Source of the DNA: CAWJFJ01 sp963800065
GTDB taxonomy: Bacteria; Actinomycetota; Acidimicrobiia; Acidimicrobiales; UBA8190
Direction: 5' to 3'
DNA: 33,066 nucleotides
Assembly (NCBI GenBank): GCA_963800065.1
Contig: CAWCZO010000006.1
Coordinates: forward strand, 1-33,066
In this document: piece by piece, positions 1-7,495 of the stretch
Numbering within the stretch: the first letter of the stretch is position 1
Layout of the letters: each line of letters opens with the position of its first letter
The notes under the pieces: model-generated
What the model saw: only the letters and a program-made list of their open reading frames with translations
Told to the model about the DNA's origin: nothing
The model's database searches: none
Position numbers and translations under genes: made by a program

Positions 1-1550
1 TGAAGGGCTGGACCCTCGGTCCCGAGATCGAGGCCCGCAATGCCACCCACCAGATCAAGAAGATGACGAAGGCTCAGCTTCTGACGCTGCGCGACCGGCT
101 CTACCTCGAGGAGGAGATCCCCGACGAGGCCCTGGACGCCGACCAGCCCCCCTACTACCGGCCCCCCGTCGGATCCCCCGCCCACGAGTACCTCCAGGCC
201 CGGCGCAAGGTCCTGGCCGGCCCCCTGCCCTCCCGCATCGTCCGGCCCCGTCCGGCCGCCGCCCCCCAGGCCACCGTGTTCTCCGATCTCACGGCGGGCT
301 CGGGTACCCAGGCCGCCTCCACCACGATGGCCTTCGCCCGGCTCCTGCGGAACCTCGTCCGCGACCCGGCCATCGGCCGGCTGGTGGCGCCGATCGTTCC
401 CGACGAGGCCCGGACCTTCGGCCTCGAGCCCCTCATCGCCGAGACCAAGATCTACGCTCCCGAGGGCCAGCGCTACACGCCCGTCGACTCCGATCTCATC
501 CTCCGCTACGCCGAGGACCGCAAGGGCCAGGTCCTCGAAGAGGGGATCACCGAGGCCGGCTCCATGGCATCGTTCATCGCCCTCTCGACGGCCTACGCCA
601 CCTGGGGCCAGCCCATGCTCCCGATCTACCTCTTCTATTCCATGTTCGGCTTCCAACGCACCGGGGACCTGATGTGGCTCCTGGGCGACATCCGGGGCCG
701 GGGCATCCTGGCCGGTTGCACGGCGGGCCGGACCACGCTCCAGGGCGAGGGGCTCCAGCACGACGACGGCCACTCCCCCCTCCTGGCCTCCGTCAACCCC
801 GCGGCACGCGTCTACGACCCGGCCTTCGCCTACGAGATCGCCGTGATCATGGAGGAAGCGGTGGCCCGCACCCTCGGCCCCGAGCCCGAGGACCGGTTCT
901 GGTACATCACCCTCTACAACGAGAACTACGTCATGCCTCCCCTGCCTCCGGGCGAGTCCGGTGACCGGATCAGGGCGGGGATCCTCCGCGGCATCTACCA
1001 GTTCGCCGGGCCGGCCGACGTCGCCGGGCCGGAGGTCGGCGGCGGCGCCGGTTCGCGACGGGCGACCCTTCTCTTCTCGGGTCCCATGTGGCAGGCCGCC
1101 ATGGAAGCACGGGACGTCCTGGCCCGCGACTGGTCCGTCTCCGCCGACGCCTACTCGGTGACCTCCTACACCGAGCTCCGCAACGACGCCCTCTCGGCCG
1201 AACGCGCCGACCGCCTCCACCCGGCCGACGGCGACCGGACGCCCTTCGTCACCGAGGTCCTGGCCACCGGGGCCGGTCCGGTCGTGGCCGTCACCGACTA
1301 TCTCAGGGCCGTCCCCGACCAGATCTCGCGGTTCGTCCCCCGTCCCTTCACCTCTCTCGGGACCGACGGGTTCGGACGTTCCGACACACGGACCGCCCTC
1401 CGCCGGTTCTTCGAGGTCGACTCCGCCCATCTGGTGGTGGCCGTCCTGGCCGCACTGGCCCACCAGGGCGAGGCCAAGGCCGACGAGGTGGCCGAGGCCA
1501 TGGCCGTCTACGGGATCGATCCCGACTCCGCCGATCCCTGGGCCGTCTGA
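1..1550 (+). CDS. aceE: Pyruvate dehydrogenase E1 component, homodimeric type (C-terminal 515 residues)
   Basis: The gene enters from the left edge. The first complete codon is at base 3 and the frame stays open to TGA at 1548-1550. E1 is the thiamine-diphosphate enzyme that decarboxylates pyruvate and passes the acetyl group to the lipoyl domain of E2. The visible part matches the middle and C-terminal domains of the AceE family (E. coli AceE is 887 aa): the stretch FYSMFGFQRTGDLMW, then TAGRTTLQGEGLQHDDGHS, then YNENYVMPPLP, and a transketolase-like C-terminal domain containing VTDYLRAVPDQISRFVPRPF. An ATG at base 63 lies inside the conserved region, so it is not the true start. The next gene is convergent 20 bp downstream. 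No frameshift is seen. Confidence is high because several long family-specific blocks are intact. Confidence 0.96.
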   Translation, partial: KGWTLGPEIEARNATHQIKKMTKAQLLTLRDRLYLEEEIPDEALDADQPPYYRPPVGSPAHEYLQARRKVLAGPLPSRIVRPRPAAAPQATVFSDLTAGSGTQAASTTMAFARLLRNLVRDPAIGRLVAPIVPDEARTFGLEPLIAETKIYAPEGQRYTPVDSDLILRYAEDRKGQVLEEGITEAGSMASFIALSTAYATWGQPMLPIYLFYSMFGFQRTGDLMWLLGDIRGRGILAGCTAGRTTLQGEGLQHDDGHSPLLASVNPAARVYDPAFAYEIAVIMEEAVARTLGPEPEDRFWYITLYNENYVMPPLPPGESGDRIRAGILRGIYQFAGPADVAGPEVGGGAGSRRATLLFSGPMWQAAMEARDVLARDWSVSADAYSVTSYTELRNDALSAERADRLHPADGDRTPFVTEVLATGAGPVVAVTDYLRAVPDQISRFVPRPFTSLGTDGFGRSDTRTALRRFFEVDSAHLVVAVLAALAHQGEAKADEVAEAMAVYGIDPDSADPWAV

Positions 1551-1570
1551 TCCCCCGGGGCGGCCGACTC

Positions 1571-2047
1571 TCACTCCAGAGGCGACTCGAACTCGAGCTC
1601 GTGGCGGACGAGGATCCCGTCGCTCCCCACCAACGGGATCGACGGCTTCACCTTCCGGGAGGCGGCCACACCGTCTTTGATCAGTGCCACCAGGTCCATC
1701 CCCCAGCGCTGGTAGAAGCGGATGGCCCGGATGTTGTCGTTCGTCGTCACCAGCCAGATCCGACGTGCCCTCGTCCGCCGAGCCTCGCTCAGGACGGCGT
1801 CCATCAGCGCCCGTCCCACTCCCACTCCCTCCCGTTCGACGTGGATGGTCACGATCTCGACCTCGTCGCCCTGCCGGGCGTAGGTGAGAAGACCGACCGG
1901 CTCCCCCTCGACGAGGGCCACGAATCCCGGAAGCCCCGACGCTTCGACGAGCCCTCCTTTTCGCGCCACCGACGTGGAGCCCCAGGCCCGGATCAGGGCC
2001 TCGGCCGTCCACGACCGGTCGTCCTCACCGAGCGGCCGGACCATCAT
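1571..2047 (-). CDS. GNAT-family N-acetyltransferase
   Basis: A protein of 158 aa from the ATG at 2047 (a second ATG follows at 2044). It has the GNAT fold pattern: beta-strand 4 (VEIVTIHVERE), then the acetyl-CoA pyrophosphate-binding loop REGVGVGRALMDAVL, and the late motif RAIRFYQRWGM found in many GNATs. The substrate cannot be told from sequence; such enzymes acetylate small amines, antibiotics or protein N-termini. The frame is open further upstream to 2143, but that would overlap the divergent HhH-GPD gene, so the ATGATG pair at 2042-2047 is preferred. No clear Shine-Dalgarno is seen. It is convergent with aceE and divergent from the gene at 2091. Confidence 0.85.
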   Translation of the reverse strand: MMVRPLGEDDRSWTAEALIRAWGSTSVARKGGLVEASGLPGFVALVEGEPVGLLTYARQGDEVEIVTIHVEREGVGVGRALMDAVLSEARRTRARRIWLVTTNDNIRAIRFYQRWGMDLVALIKDGVAASRKVKPSIPLVGSDGILVRHELEFESPLE

Positions 2048-2077
2048 CGACCCGAGCTTCGCATGTCCGACGCCATC

Positions 2078-2083
2078 TACAGT
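2078..2083 (+). promoter_or_regulatory. -10 element of a probable leaderless promoter (HhH-GPD gene)
   Basis: TACAGT fits the actinobacterial -10 pattern TANNNT and ends 7 nt before the ATG at 2091, with no Shine-Dalgarno between. It is also one arm of the small inverted repeat TACAG-TTCC-CTGTA (2078-2091), so an operator is an alternative reading. Confidence 0.5.
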
Positions 2084-2090
2084 TCCCTGT

Positions 2091-2816
2091 ATGACGACGC
2101 TCCGACTGTCCGGCGAACCCGAAGCCGACAGACTCCTGTCCAAGGATCCACTCGCCCTGTTGATCGGGATGGTCCTGGACCAGCAGGTCCCCCTGGAATG
2201 GGCCTTCGCCGGGCCGGCCGAACTCCGACGACGACTCGGTCACGATCTCGACGCCAGGCAGATCGCATCGATGGACCCCGAGATCCTCGCCGCCACCTTC
2301 TCGGCCCGGCCGGCGCTGCACCGTTACCCCGGATCAATGGCGGCCCGGGTCCAGGAACTGTGCCGGATGCTCGTCGACCGGTACGACGGGAGGGCCGACG
2401 GGGTCTGGGAGGGCGTCGGATCGGGCACCGAACTGCTCGAGCGCGTCCGCCAGCTCCCGGGCTTCGGCGAGCAGAAGGCCAAGATCTTCGTCGCCCTCCT
2501 GGGCAAGCAGCTCGGGGTCCGTCCCCCCGGATGGGAGGACGTCTCCACCCCGTTCGGCGAGGCCCACACCTACCGCTCGGTGGCCGACATCACCGACGCC
2601 GAATCCCTCGACCGGGTCCGCGCCTTCAAGCAGGAGATGAAGGCGAGGGCCAAGGCGGCGGCCGGCACGGCGCCGGTCAAGAAGGCGGCGGCCAAAAAGG
2701 CGGCTCCCACCAAGAAGCCGGCCGTGGCCAAGAAGAAGGCTCCGACCGGGTCGGTGGCGGCCACGGGAAAGACGGCTGCGAGAAGGACGGCGGCGGCGGG
2801 CACCGGCAAGCGTTGA
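2091..2816 (+). CDS. HhH-GPD family protein (actinobacterial DNA-glycosylase-like) with Lys/Ala-rich tail
   Basis: A protein of 241 aa. Residues about 1-185 match the uncharacterised actinobacterial HhH-GPD family (TIGR03252 type): MVLDQQVPLEWAFAGP near the N-terminus, PALHRYPGSMAARVQELC, and the helix-hairpin-helix LPGFGEQKAKIFVALLGKQL. HhH-GPD proteins are base-excision glycosylases or relatives, but this subfamily has no assigned substrate, and I cannot point to the catalytic Asp usual after the hairpin. The last ~55 residues are a low-complexity tail of KKAAAKKAAPTKKP type, like the HU and H1-like tails at 26.6-27.6 kb, and probably bind DNA non-specifically. The ATG at 2091 is chosen because family homology begins there and a -10-like TACAGT lies 7 nt upstream. 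The stop overlaps the thiE start, so the two are probably co-translated. Confidence 0.88.
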   Translation: MTTLRLSGEPEADRLLSKDPLALLIGMVLDQQVPLEWAFAGPAELRRRLGHDLDARQIASMDPEILAATFSARPALHRYPGSMAARVQELCRMLVDRYDGRADGVWEGVGSGTELLERVRQLPGFGEQKAKIFVALLGKQLGVRPPGWEDVSTPFGEAHTYRSVADITDAESLDRVRAFKQEMKARAKAAAGTAPVKKAAAKKAAPTKKPAVAKKKAPTGSVAATGKTAARRTAAAGTGKR

Positions 2817-3472
2817 GAGCAACGCCCGACGCGGCTCGACCGGGTCGAGGGATAGCGGGCCGGAACCTCTACCTGTGCACTCCCGACCGGCCTGATCTCA
2901 CGTCGTTTCTGGTGGCCTGCATCGACGGCGGGGTGGACATCGTCCAACTGCGCGACAAGCGGCTCGACGCCCGCCTGATCGTCGAACGGGGACGCCTCGC
3001 CGCCCGGATCTGCAACGACCACGGAGTGCCGTTCATCTTGAACGACCGTCCCGACCTGGCCCTCGACATCGGCGCCGACGGCGTCCATGTCGGCCAGGAC
3101 GACGCCACCCCCGCTCTCGCCCGCCGGATCCTCGGGGGCCAGGCCATCGTGGGACTCTCCACCCACGCGCCGGCCCAGCTCGACGCCAGCATCGCCGAGC
3201 CCGTCGACTACGTCTCCGCCGGTCCCGTCGAACCGACGCCGACCAAGCCCGGGCGCCCCGCGACAGCGGCGGGCTACGTCGCCTATGCCGTCGAGCGGGC
3301 CACCAGGCCGGTGTTCATCACGGGCGGCGTGACCCCGGGGACCGTCGCCGGCCTGGCCGACCTCGGGGCCCGGTGCTTCGTCGTCGTCCGCTTCCTCACC
3401 GAGTCCGACGACCCCCGGGCGGCGGCCCGCGCCCTGCGCCGGGCCATTGACACGGTGGTGAGCCCGAGCTGA
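2813..3472 (+). CDS. thiE: Thiamine-phosphate synthase
   Basis: A protein of 219 aa. ThiE joins HMP-pyrophosphate and thiazole phosphate (THZ-P) to give thiamine phosphate in the cytoplasm. It is a TIM barrel, and the family blocks are all present: VDIVQLRDKRLD (HMP-PP-binding strand), FILNDRPDLALDIGADGVHVGQDD, SAGPVEPTPTKPGRP (phosphate loop) and FITGGVTPGTV. There is no ATG or GTG at the N-terminus. The TTG at 2813-2815 is in frame and overlaps the TGA of the HhH-GPD gene as TTGA, which argues for translational coupling. The alternative is an unannotated internal start. No TPP riboswitch is seen upstream of this two-gene unit. A near-perfect 28-bp palindrome follows the stop and probably terminates the transcript. 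Confidence 0.93.
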   Translation: MRATPDAARPGRGIAGRNLYLCTPDRPDLTSFLVACIDGGVDIVQLRDKRLDARLIVERGRLAARICNDHGVPFILNDRPDLALDIGADGVHVGQDDATPALARRILGGQAIVGLSTHAPAQLDASIAEPVDYVSAGPVEPTPTKPGRPATAAGYVAYAVERATRPVFITGGVTPGTVAGLADLGARCFVVVRFLTESDDPRAAARALRRAIDTVVSPS

Positions 3473-3484
3473 CGCGCGGCGCCC

Positions 3485-3512
3485 GGCGGGGAACCGGTAC
3501 CGGTCCCCCGCC
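3485..3512. terminator. 28-bp near-perfect palindrome between thiE and the lipoprotein gene
   Basis: The two 14-base halves GGCGGGGAACCGGT and ACCGGTCCCCCGCC pair with a single mismatch. It lies 12 nt after the thiE stop and 1 nt before the first ATG of the next gene. A GC-rich hairpin without a U-tract is common for actinobacterial terminators. An operator for the lipoprotein gene is the alternative. Confidence 0.55.
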
Positions 3513-3513
3513 C

Positions 3514-4695
3514 GTGATGAAAGATCTGCCCGTGGGTATGGCCATGGTGACCAGGGCGGCGAGGCGGCCGGTCGCCGGCGTTCGCACCGTCTCGCTCCTT
3601 GTCGCCGCCGTGACCGTGGCCGTGGCCCTGGCCGGCTGCACCGTCTCGGGCGGCGCTCGGCGGGCCGGACAGAGCGGATCGCCGGTCGTGACCAAGACGG
3701 CTCTGCCGACGGCTGACGGATTCACGGGGATCGCCTCGGTCGGGGGTCGGCTGGTGTTGTCCGGGGACGGCGGCGGACCGGGCTGCCGCCAGACCTCCGC
3801 CCCGGTGGATCCCACCCGCCTGACCCTCGGACCGGTCGAAGCGACGTCGTGTGGTCGACCCAACTTCGCCGGCCAACGGGCGTCCGCCGAACTCGCCTAC
3901 GACCCGACGAACAGCACCGAGATGTTCTCGGTGGCCGTGAGGGCGAGCCGTGGCCGGTTCACCACCGGACCCGTCCTGGCCACCTTCGCCGCCCCGGCCG
4001 GGGACCACCCGGTCTCGACCTCGGCTGACGGTTCCGTCTGGGTCTGGGGCACACCGGTCTCCGGCGTCGGCAGCCAGGTAACCCAGATCTCGGCCACTTC
4101 GGGCGCCGTGCTGGAGACGGTGTCTCTTCCCCGTTCGGAATTCGGCACCCCGCTGATGGCAGCGGACAACGACGGGCTGTGGCTGTCGTTGCCCCCGAAC
4201 ACGGGGCCCAACGCGTCACCGACGCCCATCTACTTCGTCCCGGCCGGTGGACGGACCGTCCGTGTCACGGAGCTTCCGGCGCGGGCCGGGTGGTGGATGG
4301 TGACCGAAGGCCACCAGGTGTGGATCGACACGTTGACCGGCGCCGGGGTCGGGGAAGTGCTGTGGACGGCGAGGGGCCCCGGCGCCACGTTGGAGCGCCT
4401 CGGGTCCGTGGCCTTCCCGCCCACCGCCGAAGGTGGCGATGACGCGGCGGCGGGAGGGACCCCGGGCCTGTGGACCTTCGACCGGGTGGTCGGAGCGGAT
4501 CGGGCCCGGTGCACCACGACCGAGGCCCTGGGCGTCGTCCGGGTCGTACCCGGTCACGCGGCGCGTCCGGTGGCGACCTTCGAGGTCCCCGTGACCGGCT
4601 GCCACGCGCCGCTCCCGGAACCCGGCGCCACCGTCTATCGGCGGGGATATCTCTTCGTGGTGGACGACGACGACCTCTACAAAGTGAGGGTCTGA
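3514..4695 (+). CDS. Putative secreted lipoprotein of unknown function
   Basis: A protein of 393 aa in the longest reading. It starts with a lipoprotein signal peptide: basic n-region (TRAARRPVAGVR), hydrophobic h-region (VSLLVAAVTVAVALA) and lipobox LAGC with the acylated Cys at residue 42. Starts at ATG 3538 or 3544 give a more usual signal-peptide length. The first ATG at 3514 abuts a palindrome and has no ribosome site, so the true start is uncertain. The mature part is rich in Gly, Thr, Pro and Val, with repeated beta-type stretches (VWVWGTP, GLWLSLPP, HQVWIDTLTG, GLWTFDRVV) that suggest a beta-propeller, which is inference. No catalytic motif is recognised. It is convergent with the hydrolase at 4738. 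Confidence 0.8.
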   Translation: MMKDLPVGMAMVTRAARRPVAGVRTVSLLVAAVTVAVALAGCTVSGGARRAGQSGSPVVTKTALPTADGFTGIASVGGRLVLSGDGGGPGCRQTSAPVDPTRLTLGPVEATSCGRPNFAGQRASAELAYDPTNSTEMFSVAVRASRGRFTTGPVLATFAAPAGDHPVSTSADGSVWVWGTPVSGVGSQVTQISATSGAVLETVSLPRSEFGTPLMAADNDGLWLSLPPNTGPNASPTPIYFVPAGGRTVRVTELPARAGWWMVTEGHQVWIDTLTGAGVGEVLWTARGPGATLERLGSVAFPPTAEGGDDAAAGGTPGLWTFDRVVGADRARCTTTEALGVVRVVPGHAARPVATFEVPVTGCHAPLPEPGATVYRRGYLFVVDDDDLYKVRV

Positions 4696-4735
4696 ACAGC
4701 CGAGGTGAGGGTCTGAGACAGAAGTGATCGTCTGA
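4684..4735 (+). repeat. Stop-codon-containing short repeats at the end of the lipoprotein gene
   Basis: GTGAGGGTCTGA occurs at 4684-4695, where its last three bases are the gene's stop, and again at 4705-4716. A variant GTGATCGTCTGA lies at 4724-4735. Period is about 20 nt. Confidence 0.75.
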
Positions 4736-4737
4736 CC

Positions 4738-5499
4738 TCAGGGGCTCTGGCGCTCCAGCCAGCCCACGAGCAGGGCCATGGCCCGGGGGTCGGCCCGGAG
4801 GCGATGACCGGCGCCGCCGATCACGCGGAGTTCGGCGCTCCGACCGACGGCGTCGGCCAGGACGCGGGCGTCGGGTAACGGCACCTCGTCGTCATCGACG
4901 CCGTGGACGATCAGGACCGGTCGAGGCGGAAGGGAGGCACAGGCGGCATCGGGTCGCAGGGCGGTGAAGGCCCCGGCCCATTCGGCCACGTCGGGAGGGT
5001 ACCCCGGCGTCCGCACCACGCCGACGCGTCGGGAGAATTCGAGCATCCCCTCGACGTCTTGGGCCCAGTCGGCGAAGGTGGCCGGCGACCCGAAGGTGGC
5101 CACGCCGCGGACGCGTTGGTCGGTGGCGGCCAGGCACAGGGCCAGCGCTCCGCCCGTCCCGAAACCCACCAGCCACACCCCTCCCCCGGGGACGAGTCCC
5201 GCCCCGTGGGAGACGAAGGCACCCAAGTCCTCGAGCCAGCCGTCGAGCGAGAAGTCGCCCTCCGACGGCCCTATCCCCCGGAAGCAGCCGGCCACCACGT
5301 ACCGCCCCGATTCCGCCGCCAGACGATCGGCCAGGGCGGGCAGGCTGTCGCCGGTGCTCTCGGCGGCATCGGCCCCGAGCGGAAAACCGTGGCAGAGGAC
5401 GACGGCGGCAGCCAGAGGACCCGACGCCGTGACCCCGGGTGAGACGTGGACGGCCAGGGTGCCGACGGGTCCGTCGAAGCTGTCCCATGCCCATGCCAT
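4738..5499 (-). CDS. Alpha/beta-hydrolase fold protein with nucleophile Ser replaced by Gly
   Basis: A protein of 253 aa. The fold is clear: the oxyanion segment LCHGFPLGAD near residue 36, strand and elbow LVGFGTGGALALCLA at 110-124, the acid in HGVDDDEVP (Asp203 by position), and the base His232 in GGAGHRL. In the family the elbow reads G-x-S-x-G. Here it reads G-F-G-T-G, so the nucleophile position (residue 114) is Gly. The protein is therefore either catalytically inactive, a binding or structural homologue, or uses Thr115. It is not a pseudogene by other signs: the frame is intact and of usual length. The ATG at 5499 gives MAWAWDSFDGP; no strong Shine-Dalgarno is seen. A 14-bp palindrome lies 50 bp upstream. 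Confidence 0.82.
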   Translation of the reverse strand: MAWAWDSFDGPVGTLAVHVSPGVTASGPLAAAVVLCHGFPLGADAAESTGDSLPALADRLAAESGRYVVAGCFRGIGPSEGDFSLDGWLEDLGAFVSHGAGLVPGGGVWLVGFGTGGALALCLAATDQRVRGVATFGSPATFADWAQDVEGMLEFSRRVGVVRTPGYPPDVAEWAGAFTALRPDAACASLPPRPVLIVHGVDDDEVPLPDARVLADAVGRSAELRVIGGAGHRLRADPRAMALLVGWLERQSP

Positions 5500-5549
5500 C
5501 AGATCGCCCCGAGTCCGCCGACCCGGTCGCGGCTGACCCTCACCCTCGT

Positions 5550-5563
5550 CGCCGACGTCGGCG
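5550..5563. promoter_or_regulatory. Perfect 14-bp palindrome upstream of the hydrolase gene
   Basis: CGCCGACGTCGGCG lies between the 3' end of the acyl-CoA dehydrogenase gene (5589) and the hydrolase start (5499), both on the minus strand. It could be a terminator (5-bp stem, ACGT loop) or an operator. In such GC-rich DNA chance is not excluded. Confidence 0.35.
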
Positions 5564-5588
5564 CCTCAGTATCCCACGGGGCGCGGCG

Positions 5589-6704
5589 TCAGATGCCGAT
5601 GCGCTGGGCCAGAAGCTCCCGGTGGTAGCTGGGGTCCCCGAGCAACAGCTCGGACGACTTGGCGCGCTTGAAGTAGAGGTGGGCGTCGTGCTCCCACGTG
5701 AACCCGATCCCGCCGTGGATCTGGATGTTCTCGGCGGCGGCGTGGAAGTAGGCCTCGGAGCAGTAGGACTTGGCCAGGCTGGCCACCACCGGAAGCTCCT
5801 CGGAGTCCTCGGCGGCGGCCCACCCGGCGTAGTAGGCGGCGGACTTGGCCGACTCGACCTCGAGGAGCATGTCGGCGCACTTGTGCTTGATGGCCTGGAA
5901 TGATCCGATCGGACGTCCGAACTGGATGCGTGTCTTGGCGTAGTCGACGGCCATGTCCAGGCAACGTTGTGCGCCGCCGACCTGCTCGGCGGCGAGAGCC
6001 ACGGCGGCGAGATCGAGCGTCCGTGACAACGCCGGCCCCGCTCCCCCCTCCTCCCCCACCAGGCGGCCGGGGGTGGCGGCGAACTCGATCCGCGCCTGCT
6101 TGCGGGTCTGGTCCATGGTGGCCAGCGGGGTACGGGTGAGCCCGGCGGCGTCGCCGTCCACGGCGAACAGGCTCACACCTTTGGCCGTCCGGGCGGCGAC
6201 GAGGACGAGGTCGGCCGTGTGTCCGTCGATGACGAACATCTTGTGCCCGTCGAGCTTCCACTCGCCCCCCTTCCCGCTGGCGGCGAGGGTGACGCCGTCG
6301 AGATCCCACCGACCGGTGTCCTCGGTCAGGGCCAGCGTGGCGATCGTCTCGCCGGAGGCGATCCCGGGGAGGAGGTCCTTCTTGGCGCTCTCGTCCCCGC
6401 ACGACAGCAGGGCGTTGGCGGCGAGGGCGACCGTCGAGAAATAGGGGGCGCACAACAGCGCCGCGCCCATCTCCTCGAAGACCACGGTGAGCTCGACGTA
6501 TCCGAACCCGGCGCCGCCGTATTCCTCGGGGATGGCCAGGGCCTGGAGGCCGAGCTGCTCGCCCATCTGCTTCCAGACGGCGGTGTCGTACCCCTCCGAC
6601 GTCTCCATCAGACGCCGGACCTCGGTCATCGGCGACTTGTCCTCGAGAAAGCGGCGCACGGAGCTGCGCAGCTCCTCCTGCTCCTCGCTGAAGGCGAAGT
6701 TCAT
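5589..6704 (-). CDS. Acyl-CoA dehydrogenase (FadE-like)
   Basis: A protein of 371 aa. FAD-dependent enzymes of this family oxidise acyl-CoA to 2-enoyl-CoA in beta-oxidation or steroid side-chain breakdown. Blocks seen in order: N-terminal helical domain (FAFSEEQEELRSSVRRFL), AIPEEYGGAGFGYVE, a short middle beta-domain (LALTEDTGRWD), and the C-terminal helical domain with TRIQFGRPIGSFQAIKHKCADM and IQIHGGIGFTWEHDAHLYFKRA. The GFTWEH form is typical of the shorter actinobacterial FadE proteins, some of which work as paired heteromers. No partner subunit is adjacent. The ATG at 6704 is chosen because a GAGGGGG ribosome site lies about 9 nt upstream and homology begins there; the frame is open to 6884 but that runs into the divergent gene. 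Confidence 0.92.
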   Translation of the reverse strand: MNFAFSEEQEELRSSVRRFLEDKSPMTEVRRLMETSEGYDTAVWKQMGEQLGLQALAIPEEYGGAGFGYVELTVVFEEMGAALLCAPYFSTVALAANALLSCGDESAKKDLLPGIASGETIATLALTEDTGRWDLDGVTLAASGKGGEWKLDGHKMFVIDGHTADLVLVAARTAKGVSLFAVDGDAAGLTRTPLATMDQTRKQARIEFAATPGRLVGEEGGAGPALSRTLDLAAVALAAEQVGGAQRCLDMAVDYAKTRIQFGRPIGSFQAIKHKCADMLLEVESAKSAAYYAGWAAAEDSEELPVVASLAKSYCSEAYFHAAAENIQIHGGIGFTWEHDAHLYFKRAKSSELLLGDPSYHRELLAQRIGI

Positions 6705-6767
6705 GGGTCGATCCCCCTCGACGGTCCCCGGGATCGTCGGGTCCCCGGGCGGATTGGCGACATCGTT

Positions 6768-6811
6768 GTCTACCAGACGGCGGCCGTTGTTGACCAGAGA
6801 GTCAATATGCT
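6768..6811. promoter_or_regulatory. Divergent promoter region with two inverted repeats
   Basis: The gap between the acyl-CoA dehydrogenase (6704, minus) and the hydrolase at 6883 (plus) is less GC-rich than its surroundings. It holds GTCT-ACC-AGAC (6768-6778) and TTGAC-CAGAGA-GTCAA (6790-6805). The latter abuts TATGCT (6806-6811), a -10-like hexamer for the plus-strand gene, so it is placed where a repressor would act. No regulator gene is adjacent. Confidence 0.4.
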
Positions 6812-6882
6812 GGCGGGCACCGACCCCCTGGCGCGCGCCCGACGGGCGGGCCCGGACCGGGGCCAGAACGGGAGGAGAGAGC

Positions 6883-7488
6883 ATGCTTCACTACGAGGAC
6901 GGCCTGGTCGAGGTCCACCGGGTCGTGGTCGGCCCCCTGGACAACAACGTGCACGTCGTCCGGTGCAAGGAGACCGGTGAGGCCGTCCTCGTCGATGCGG
7001 CCAACGAGCACGAGCTCCTCCTCGAGATGTGCCGGCAGCTCGGGGTCCGCCAGGTGATCGAGACCCACGGTCACTGGGACCACATCCAGGCCGTCCCCGC
7101 CGTCCGCGACGCCGGCTACGCCGTCTCGGTCGCCGCCGCCGACGCCGGCATGCTGCCCTCCTACGATCTGCTCCTCGAGGACGGCGCCGTCCTCGAGGTG
7201 GGCCGGCTCCGGTTGGAGACGATCGCCAATCCGGGCCACACGCCGGGATCGGTCTCGTTCTTCCTCCACGACACCCCGCTGCTCTTCAGCGGCGACACCC
7301 TCTTCCCGGGCGGGCCGGGGAACACAAAGTTGGAGGGTGCGGACTTCGACACCATCATCCGTTCGATCGAGGAGCGGCTGTTCAGCCGGTTCGGTCCGGA
7401 CACGATCGTCCTCCCGGGCCACGGATCCGACACCACCATCGGGAACGAGAGCCCGCATCTCCAGGAGTGGATCGACCGGGGGTGGTGA
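6883..7488 (+). CDS. Metallo-beta-lactamase-fold hydrolase (glyoxalase II-like)
   Basis: A protein of 201 aa. All metal ligands of the fold are present: THGHWDH at 61-67 (His62, His64, Asp66, His67), His119 in NPGHTPGS, Asp138 in FSGDTLF and His180 in LPGHG. This is the two-metal set of glyoxalase II-like thioesterases and related hydrolases. The substrate is not known from sequence. The start is secure because GGAGGAGAG precedes the ATG by 3-4 nt and the frame matches family length. It is divergent from an acyl-CoA dehydrogenase, which would suit a thioester substrate, but that is inference. Its stop lies inside a hairpin shared with the convergent dehydrogenase gene. Confidence 0.9.
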   Translation: MLHYEDGLVEVHRVVVGPLDNNVHVVRCKETGEAVLVDAANEHELLLEMCRQLGVRQVIETHGHWDHIQAVPAVRDAGYAVSVAAADAGMLPSYDLLLEDGAVLEVGRLRLETIANPGHTPGSVSFFLHDTPLLFSGDTLFPGGPGNTKLEGADFDTIIRSIEERLFSRFGPDTIVLPGHGSDTTIGNESPHLQEWIDRGW

Positions 7489-7494
7489 CCCCCG
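7477..7494. terminator. Perfect 7-bp stem hairpin at a convergent gene junction
   Basis: CGGGGGT-GGTG-ACCCCCG. The loop and last stem contain the TGA (7486-7488) of the plus-strand hydrolase. It ends 1 nt before the stop codon of the minus-strand dehydrogenase, so it could end both transcripts. No U-tract. Confidence 0.55.
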
Positions 7495-7495
7495 A

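Noticed and set aside
2813..2860. TPP riboswitch before thiE
   Set aside because: There is no room: thiE overlaps the preceding gene, and no THI-box sequence is seen.
1088..3472. A 794-residue plus-strand open frame
   Set aside because: Only its end (from 2813) is a gene, thiE. The rest is Arg/Pro-rich shadow of aceE, the GNAT gene and the HhH-GPD gene in another frame.
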